A stretch of 61,525 bases of DNA from positions 1 to 61,525 of the forward strand of contig JAAWEH010000002.1 of the NCBI GenBank assembly GCA_022794215.1, given 5' to 3'. Below, piece by piece: positions 56,633-61,525 of the stretch; the first letter of the stretch is position 1; the number at the start of each line of letters is the position of its first letter. This DNA is from Oscillospiraceae bacterium. GTDB lineage: Bacteria > Bacillota > Clostridia > Oscillospirales > Oscillospiraceae. A program made the position numbers and the translations under genes. The notes under the pieces are model-generated. The model searched no databases and was not told the origin of the DNA. It worked only from the letters and a program-made list of their open reading frames with translations.

Positions 56633-56676
56633 AAACAGGGGGCGGCCCAAAGCCGCCCCCTGTTTTTACGCTGTTT
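56622..56676. terminator. 25-base palindromic bidirectional terminator
   Basis: Perfect inverted repeat 56622-56646 with 56652-56676, loop CCAAA, containing internal runs of A and T. Both convergent genes end inside it, each with codons ACA GCG TAA, because the arms are exact complements. Confidence 0.9.
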
Positions 56677-57295
56677 TTGTCGGCGAACCCACCATCCGCT
56701 TTGCCGCCTTCTCTGAAAAGAACGTGATGAAGGGCCCCAATCCCACCGCACACACCAGTGTGCCCGGGCCGATCAAGCCCCCCAAGGCCAAAGCGATCAG
56801 GGTGCACAGACAGTCGGTCACCATCCGGCACCCGAAATAGGATCGCCCGCTCTTTTTGGAAAGAATAATGGACAGCGCGTCATAGGGCGCAATGCCCACA
56901 TCCGCCGTCTGATACATGGCACAGGCAAAGCTGAGCACCAGCACCCCGCACAGCATAAGCAGCAACCGGGCCCCAAGGCCCTCCGGCCCCGGCCAAACTC
57001 CCAGCACCAGCTTTTCAAATCCGGAGGCGATCGGGCCCACCAAAAACCAGTTGACAAAGGTTCCGATTCCCACCAGCTTCCGATCCAGACCCCACTCCAC
57101 CCCAAACCAGGCACAGTTCATTCCGATCAAAATGATGGAAAAATCCACTCCCACCCTCTCGCCAATGGCGATTACCATGGCGGTGGAGGGGTCGTTGCCC
57201 ATCAGGGAGAGCTTAAATAGCCCGATCCCAATGCCCATGACCAGGATCCCCAGCAGCATCACCGCCATCCGCCGCCCAAACATCCTCTTGTCCAC
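56666..57295 (-). CDS. YczE/YitT-like membrane protein
   Basis: 209 residues with five membrane helices. MGIGIGLFKLSLMGNDPSTAM and TADVGIAPYDALSIILSKKSG mark the YczE (DUF6198-like) family, of unknown function; B. subtilis YczE affects bacillomycin production. The start is GTG at 57295 with AAGG 6 bases upstream. It lies 15 bases after the alpha/beta hydrolase, so probably cotranscribed. Confidence 0.87.
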   Translation of the reverse strand: MDKRMFGRRMAVMLLGILVMGIGIGLFKLSLMGNDPSTAMVIAIGERVGVDFSIILIGMNCAWFGVEWGLDRKLVGIGTFVNWFLVGPIASGFEKLVLGVWPGPEGLGARLLLMLCGVLVLSFACAMYQTADVGIAPYDALSIILSKKSGRSYFGCRMVTDCLCTLIALALGGLIGPGTLVCAVGLGPFITFFSEKAAKRMVGSPTKTA

Positions 57296-57310
57296 GCTCC
57301 GCCTTCTCTC

Positions 57311-58225
57311 TTACCCCAAATGCTTCTCAATCCAGGCCAGGGTGTCTGCAAAAACCTCTTCCCGGTTTGTCTCGTTGAGCATCTCGTGCCGTCCGCCGGG
57401 ATAGAGCTTCACCGTCACGTCCTTCACCCCGGCCTCCCGGAACCAGCCCGCAACCTTTTTCACGCCCTGGCCGCCGGCGCCCACCGGATCCTTGTCCCCG
57501 GCAAAAAAGTAAACCGGCAGGTCTCTGTCCATCCGCTCCAGGTTTTTTCTGCTGCCCACATACTGCAGCCCGCTCATCATGGCGTGGTTCATCCCCGCCT
57601 TAGGCAAAAAGTTACACAGCGAATCGGCCAGGTAGGCGTCTACCACCCTCTCATCCCGGCAGATCCAGTCGGCGCTGGTGCGGTTGGGCTTGAACTGCTT
57701 GTTGTAGGCTCCCAGGGAGAAAGCCGCAAACAGCTTGTTCACCTTGCGGGGGTCTCCCACCCCGGTCACCAGCTTTCCCAGGGATACCAGCGCCGCCGGC
57801 TCCTGCCCTGTCCCTGAAAGAATGGCCCCCGTCAGGCTGCCGGGATAGTCGATCAGATAGGTTCGAGCCACAAAAGAGCCCATGGAGTGGCCCAGCAGGA
57901 AATAGGGCGCCTGGGGATAGCTCTCCTTGGTCTTGAGCCAAAGTGCGCGAACGTCATGAACCAGGTTCCACCAGTCGTTAAAATATCCGTACTCCGATGG
58001 ATCCTTCGCCGTCTGTCCATGACCCAGATGGTCGTTTCCCGTAACCGCAAACCCATGTTCGGTCAAATACCGGGCAAAGGGATCATAGCGCAGGATGTAT
58101 TCCGAGATCCCGTGAACCAGCTGAACCACACCCCGCGCCTCTCCCCTCTCCGGCAGCCAGAGAACCGCGTGAACCTGATGCGCCCCGTCACTGGAGGGAT
58201 AGGTAAATTCTTTTCTCGCACCCAT
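57311..58225 (-). CDS. Alpha/beta hydrolase, monoacylglycerol lipase-like
   Basis: Serine hydrolase of the Hydrolase_4 family, 304 residues. Nucleophile Ser114 in LLGHSMGSFVA, oxyanion region VQLVHGISEY, NDHLGHGQT, Asp in FFAGDKDPVG and His in PGGRHEMLNE complete the triad. No signal peptide, so it acts in the cytoplasm, likely on monoacylglycerols or lysophospholipids. AGGAGG site; operon with the YczE-like gene. Confidence 0.92.
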   Translation of the reverse strand: MGARKEFTYPSSDGAHQVHAVLWLPERGEARGVVQLVHGISEYILRYDPFARYLTEHGFAVTGNDHLGHGQTAKDPSEYGYFNDWWNLVHDVRALWLKTKESYPQAPYFLLGHSMGSFVARTYLIDYPGSLTGAILSGTGQEPAALVSLGKLVTGVGDPRKVNKLFAAFSLGAYNKQFKPNRTSADWICRDERVVDAYLADSLCNFLPKAGMNHAMMSGLQYVGSRKNLERMDRDLPVYFFAGDKDPVGAGGQGVKKVAGWFREAGVKDVTVKLYPGGRHEMLNETNREEVFADTLAWIEKHLG

Positions 58226-58261
58226 GGAAAAATCCTCCTGTCTATGCTATACTTACCCTAT

Positions 58262-58290
58262 AGTTTAGCGGCTCCCCCCTTTCCCGTCAA
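58262..58290 (-). promoter_or_regulatory. Promoter for the hydrolase/YczE operon
   Basis: Minus-strand TTGACG and TAAACT with a 17-base spacer, 37 bases before the start codon. Confidence 0.7.
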
Positions 58291-58328
58291 GGAAAGATTT
58301 GGAGCCCGTCCAAAGGAAGTTGAGTCAA

Positions 58329-59540
58329 ATGAATGTTTTAGACCGTTTTCTGAAGTACGTCTCTTTTGATACCCAATCCGACGCCTATTCCAACACCACC
58401 CCCACCACCGCCAAGCAAAAGCTACTGGGTGCAGAACTGGCTGCCGAGCTGAATCAGATGGGGCTTCAAAACGCCCACATGGATGCCTTTGGCTATGTCT
58501 ACGGCTTTCTCCCCGCTACCCCCGGCTGTGAGACCGTCCCCTGCATGGGCCTTATCGCCCATATGGATACCTCCCCCTCTTTCTCCGGCGCCGACGTTAA
58601 GCCCCGGATCGTGGAGTACCGGGGCGGCGATGTGGAACTGGGCCACGGTCTCTTCCTGAAGGCCAAGGAAGACGAGGCCCTGAAAAACTACGTGGGCCAG
58701 CACCTTGTGGTCACCGATGGCTCCACCCTGCTGGGGGCCGACGACAAGGCCGGCATTGCCGAGATCTTCTCCGCCATAGAGTATCTTATCGCTCACCCCG
58801 AGATCCCCCATGGCCGCATTGCCGTGGGCATTACCCCCGATGAGGAAGTAGGCTCCGGCGCCGATCACTTTGATGTGGCCGGCTTTGGCGCTGCCGCCGC
58901 CTACACCGTGGACGGCGGCGAGCTGGGTGAACTGGAGTACGAAAATTTCAACGCCGCCGGCGCCAAGGTCACCATCCACGGTCTGAACATCCACCCCGGC
59001 TCCGCCAAGAACAAGATGCGCAATGCCATCCTGCTGGCCATCGAATTCAACTCCATGCTCCCCCCCGCCGAAACCCCCGCCCACACCGAGGGCTACGAGG
59101 GCTTTTACCATCTCCAGCACATGGAGGGCGACGAAACCCTGGCCACGCTGGAGTATATCGTCCGGGACCACGACAGCGAGAAGTTCCAGTCCAAAAAATC
59201 CACCCTGGAGCGGATCGCTTCCTACCTCAATGAGAAATACGGCGCCGGAACGGTGGAGCTGGAACTGAAAGACCAGTATTACAACATGAAGGCCCAAATC
59301 GAACCCCATATGCACCTGATCCACCGGGCCAAGGCCGCCTTCCGCGCAGTGGGGGTAGAGCCTCGCGAGGTGGCCATCCGGGGCGGCACCGACGGCGCCC
59401 GCCTCTCCTACGAAGGCCTCCCCTGCCCCAACCTGTCTACCGGCGGCGTCAATTTCCACGGCCCCCAGGAATACATCCCCGTGGAATCCCTAGAAAAAAT
59501 GGTGGAGGTTCTCATCCGCCTGGTACAGGCCGAAGCATAA
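58329..59540 (+). CDS. pepT: Peptidase T (tripeptidase)
   Basis: Zinc aminopeptidase removing the N-terminal residue of tripeptides; M20B family, 403 residues. Metal ligands: His78 and Asp80 (LIAHMDTS), Asp139 (GADDKAG), Glu172-Glu173 (TPDEEVGSG), His in ...IRGGTDGARLSYEGLPCPNL region and HGPQEYIP. The ATG at 58329 has AAAGGAAG upstream; the frame opens 10 codons earlier. Last intact gene before a degenerate stretch. Confidence 0.96.
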   Translation: MNVLDRFLKYVSFDTQSDAYSNTTPTTAKQKLLGAELAAELNQMGLQNAHMDAFGYVYGFLPATPGCETVPCMGLIAHMDTSPSFSGADVKPRIVEYRGGDVELGHGLFLKAKEDEALKNYVGQHLVVTDGSTLLGADDKAGIAEIFSAIEYLIAHPEIPHGRIAVGITPDEEVGSGADHFDVAGFGAAAAYTVDGGELGELEYENFNAAGAKVTIHGLNIHPGSAKNKMRNAILLAIEFNSMLPPAETPAHTEGYEGFYHLQHMEGDETLATLEYIVRDHDSEKFQSKKSTLERIASYLNEKYGAGTVELELKDQYYNMKAQIEPHMHLIHRAKAAFRAVGVEPREVAIRGGTDGARLSYEGLPCPNLSTGGVNFHGPQEYIPVESLEKMVEVLIRLVQAEA

Positions 59541-59621
59541 AAACCATCCCTTTTACCTTTTGTGTTGATGGTTCTAAGCGCTAGCAATTTTACTAACCGC
59601 AGCTTGAAATCATAATTTGTT

Positions 59622-59650
59622 GGGCGGCGGTCTATCATAGATAGCCGCCC
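59622..59650. repeat. Inverted repeat after pepT
   Basis: GGGCGGC and GCCGCCC arms with inner TCTAT/ATAGA pairing; no T run, so a weak terminator at most. First of three hairpins in a 440-base gene-free stretch (59541-59980). Confidence 0.5.
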
Positions 59651-59715
59651 ATCCAGTCATTTTGAAGAAAGGAAAAATTGGCGGGCATTTATCAACATGA
59701 AAGGTAAAAGGAGGT

Positions 59716-59754
59716 AAAAACCCGGGCTTCCCATCGTGGTGGGAAGCCCGGGTT
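59716..59754 (-). terminator. Strong hairpin with minus-strand T run
   Basis: Perfect 15-base stem (59719-59733 with 59740-59754), loop TCGTGG, followed by TTTTT on the minus strand. No convincing minus-strand gene precedes it, so it may be a relic of a lost gene. Confidence 0.7.
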
Positions 59755-59845
59755 CCATATCAGCCCTTTCACTTCTCGGCATCCCGCAAACCTTGACACC
59801 CCAAGCTTTTCCTTCTCTTTTTATCATCGTCCCAAAGGGCAAAAG

Positions 59846-59875
59846 CAGGGCGGTATTCTTACGAATGCCGCCCTG
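59846..59875. repeat. Third hairpin in the gene-poor stretch
   Basis: Thirteen-base stem CAGGGCGGTATTC/GAATGCCGCCCTG with one G-T pair, loop TTAC. Function unknown. Nothing else is seen between it and the LysR remnant. Confidence 0.45.
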
Positions 59876-59980
59876 TTCCTTCGTGTAGGAATATTTTGCT
59901 TTACCTTCTCCAAAATTAAAGTATGCCAGAAGACTCACGAAAAACCAATCATCAAGATCTCCTACTGCATCTCAGCTTGA

Positions 59981-60382
59981 GGTGCATTTTATTCCTCTTC
60001 AATACCCCTCGCCCGGAAGGAGCGCATCAGCATTGACGACTTGCTGGATCTGCCCCTGATCGTTTCCCGCCAAGGATTACGGGAGGATATCCCAAAGCTC
60101 TTCGGGGAGAAAGTGGATCGGCTCCATGTCACCACCACCATAAATCTGGCGTATAACGGGACTGTCTTGGCGCGGGAAGGTCTGGGCTATCTTCTCACCT
60201 TTGACAAGCTGGCAGATACCGGCGAACAAAGCGGGCTGTGCTTTCGCCCACTGTTTCCCAAACTAGAAACAAAGCTGCATATCGTTTGGAAAAAGTATCA
60301 GGTATTCTCCCCTGTGGCGGAACTCTTCTTAAAAAAGCTACAATCTGAACTGATTGCCTCCCCCCACGCGGTATTGAAATAA
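59981..60382 (+). pseudogene. LysR-type regulator remnant (C-terminal effector domain only)
   Basis: The frame after a stop at 59978-59980 reads ...PLARKERISIDDLLDLPLI and then continues through LHVTTTINLAYNGTVLAREGLGY (split) to LCFRPLFPKLE and WKKYQVFSPVAELFLKKLQ, which is the second half of a LysR effector-binding domain. The DNA-binding HTH and the first half of the effector domain are missing, and there is no SD or plausible start. It is therefore read as a truncated, non-functional gene. Confidence 0.8.
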
Positions 60383-60669
60383 TCGAAGCCCTCCCCCCAA
60401 CAGGACAACAAAAAAGTTTAATATATCTTGAATTGAGACACATTCTAAAAACTCACCTCAAATTGAGGCGGTAACATTTCCCTTTGCTGTGTACGCTCAT
60501 GTGACCGAACGGATAAGTGGGACAGCTCAGAACGAATGGATGGCTGCACGCACATCATCGCCAGCAAACAACAAGAGCCAGCGTCGGGGCCAAGCCAGTG
60601 TGAAACATACAATTTCAACTAAAAGCAAGGAAAAAGAAAAGCCTTGCAATTCAAAAGGAATTACAGGGC
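60383..60669. other. Gene-free stretch
   Basis: No gene or RNA recognised. AT-richer than the rest of the window. It contains TTGAATTGAG and a CCTCAAATTGAGG palindrome (near 60453-60465) between two broken genes; it could be a remnant of an insertion or deletion junction. Confidence 0.4.
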
Positions 60670-61201
60670 TTTTCCGCCTTTGCTGTGCCGTCCATGTAAA
60701 GACTGTCTTTGCTTTTCCGGCAAAGAACGCTTTGCCCATTGGGCTTTCCATCCCGGCTTTCAAAATCCACACAGGCGCAAAATAGAACAGGTTCATTTTC
60801 CCAGGCGAAAGATGGATTCCCAGTGCATGAAGTGTCTTGAAATTGTGTTTCAGCTGCCTTGCTGTTTTGAGGATCACAGCTTTTTCTCGCCACGCCTCCT
60901 TGGGATGCTCTGCCGCATAGTAAGCATCGGCAATCGGGACGAAGCTCCCTTAACGCAGTATGCACCTGATTTCCTTTGACTGTTAAAAAGATATAATCGA
61001 AGTGATCCTCATTCGCAGCACGGTCAATGACCTCCACATGAGCCGAATGGAGCTGGCCATTATGTTCAACAAACCGGCCCTTTCCAGCATCCCCAGCCGT
61101 TTCCCCCGCGCATACACAGTCGTGTTATATCCCGCTCTGCTGAACAATGCCGCATAGAAACCGCCAATGACCCCGGCGCCGCAAATCAGTAATCTCATCA
61201 T
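60670..61201 (-). pseudogene. Broken ketopantoate reductase (PanE/ApbA family)
   Basis: The start at 61201 (AGAGGAAATTT then ATG) gives MRLLICGAGVIGGFYAALFS, the NADP-binding Rossmann motif, to ERAGLL. A frameshift near 61060 moves the match to another frame (HVEVIDRAANEDHFDYIFLT), and near 60935 the match jumps again to the C-terminal domain (HALGIHLSPGKMNLFYFAPV). About 130 residues of the middle are missing. Two frame changes plus an internal deletion make it a pseudogene. Confidence 0.85.
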
Positions 61202-61211
61202 AAATTTCCTC

Positions 61212-61525
61212 TTATCCCAGCGCCACATCCAGCGCCAGCATGATGGTAAATCCCGCCGCAAAGAACAGCGTTCCAATGTTAGAGTGCGTCCCAGCAGACG
61301 CTTCCGGGATCAGTTCCTCTACCACAACATAGATCATAGCTCCAGCCGCGAAACTGAGCAGATAAGGCAGTGCGGGGAGGATCAGGCCAGCCGCCCAAAT
61401 GGTCAGCACAGCGGCCAGTGGTTCCACTACACCGGACAGGATGCCATAGAGAAAGGCCCGCCCTTTTCTGGCTCCCTCTGCCCGGAGCGGCATGGAAATA
61501 ATGGCCCCCTCCGGAAAATTTTGAA
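61212..61525 (-). CDS. ZIP family metal transporter, C-terminal part (cut by window edge)
   Basis: Divalent-metal (zinc/iron) permease of the ZIP/GufA type. The visible 104 codons start inside QNFPEGAIISMP, the metal-binding helix IV motif (HNxPEG), and continue through helices V-VIII with YVVVEELIPEA carrying the HEx2P-like site (here EELIPE). The N-terminal half is right of the window. The broken panE gene follows 10 bases after its stop on the same strand. Confidence 0.88.
   Translation of the reverse strand, partial: QNFPEGAIISMPLRAEGARKGRAFLYGILSGVVEPLAAVLTIWAAGLILPALPYLLSFAAGAMIYVVVEELIPEASAGTHSNIGTLFFAAGFTIMLALDVALG

Noticed and set aside
59657-59938. 93-codon minus-strand frame after pepT
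   Set aside because: It is interrupted by two strong hairpins, one with a T run, and has no SD or family match.
60489-60979. Plus-strand frames of about 100 codons in the pseudogene stretch
   Set aside because: They lie opposite the broken ketopantoate reductase and show no similarity or SD.

Overview
The window is about 61.5 kb of a moderately GC-rich bacterial chromosome with strong Shine-Dalgarno (SD) sites, many ATGA gene overlaps, three T-box leaders and a tetrahydrofolate riboswitch. HprK, RNase M5, IreB, SpoIIR, SpoVAD/SpoVAE and a SleB-type hydrolase point to an anaerobic endospore-forming Firmicute. Base composition, gene content and a bile salt hydrolase suggest a gut Clostridium of the Oscillospiraceae type (Flavonifractor/Intestinimonas-like). 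That placement is inference; no rRNA is present.

Layout. 1-6.3 kb (minus strand): start of rpsB, hprK, citrate synthase, and an ABC importer (binding protein, permease, ATPase). 6.3-13.6 kb (plus): aspartate/glutamate racemase, TagA-like glycosyltransferase, dTMP-kinase-like protein, DJ-1 protein, 5-formyl-THF cyclo-ligase, MltG, U32 tRNA-hydroxylation-type protein and an acyltransferase, with a tiny Cys/Gly-rich membrane peptide encoded antisense. 13.6-21.4 kb (plus): alanine T-box, lipoprotein, alaS, DUF4250, bile salt hydrolase, cupin, HIT protein and a large GT-C-like membrane protein. 21.4-31.5 kb (mostly minus): folT behind a THF riboswitch, holA-rnmV-kinase, a P1 peptidase (plus), and a gene train Lrp/aminotransferase/ThrH/DUF1015/IspE/SpoIIR/rubredoxin. 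31.2-38.1 kb: a small XRE-controlled pair, family 4 UDG, then an asparagine T-box driving a non-discriminating AspRS and gatCAB, followed by a class II aldolase.

38-51.5 kb: SleB-like hydrolase, guaB, acyl-ACP thioesterase and zinc-ribbon protein, GNAT, spoVAD-spoVAE, ferritin-like protein, hemolysin III, TspO, NdoA/MazF without its usual antitoxin, alr, SUFU-domain protein and NAD(P)HX repair enzyme. 51.5-56.6 kb (plus): phenylalanine T-box, YbjQ-like gene, pheS, a pheT with an apparent duplicated tRNA-binding domain, ireB and a small gene. 56.6-61.5 kb: YczE-like membrane protein, alpha/beta hydrolase, pepT, then a decaying stretch with a LysR fragment, a broken ketopantoate reductase and the end of a ZIP transporter.

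The strongest theme is translation supply. Three tRNA-sensing leaders whose proposed specifiers are GCC, AAC and TTC control alaS, the Asp-tRNA(Asn) amidation pathway and pheST, matching the downstream enzymes. The most unusual items are the PheT domain duplication, the antisense overlap between the folate cyclo-ligase extension and a 54-residue peptide that is 30% Cys, and the DUF1015-ThrH-aminotransferase module. No CRISPR array, intact transposase, tRNA or rRNA was seen.
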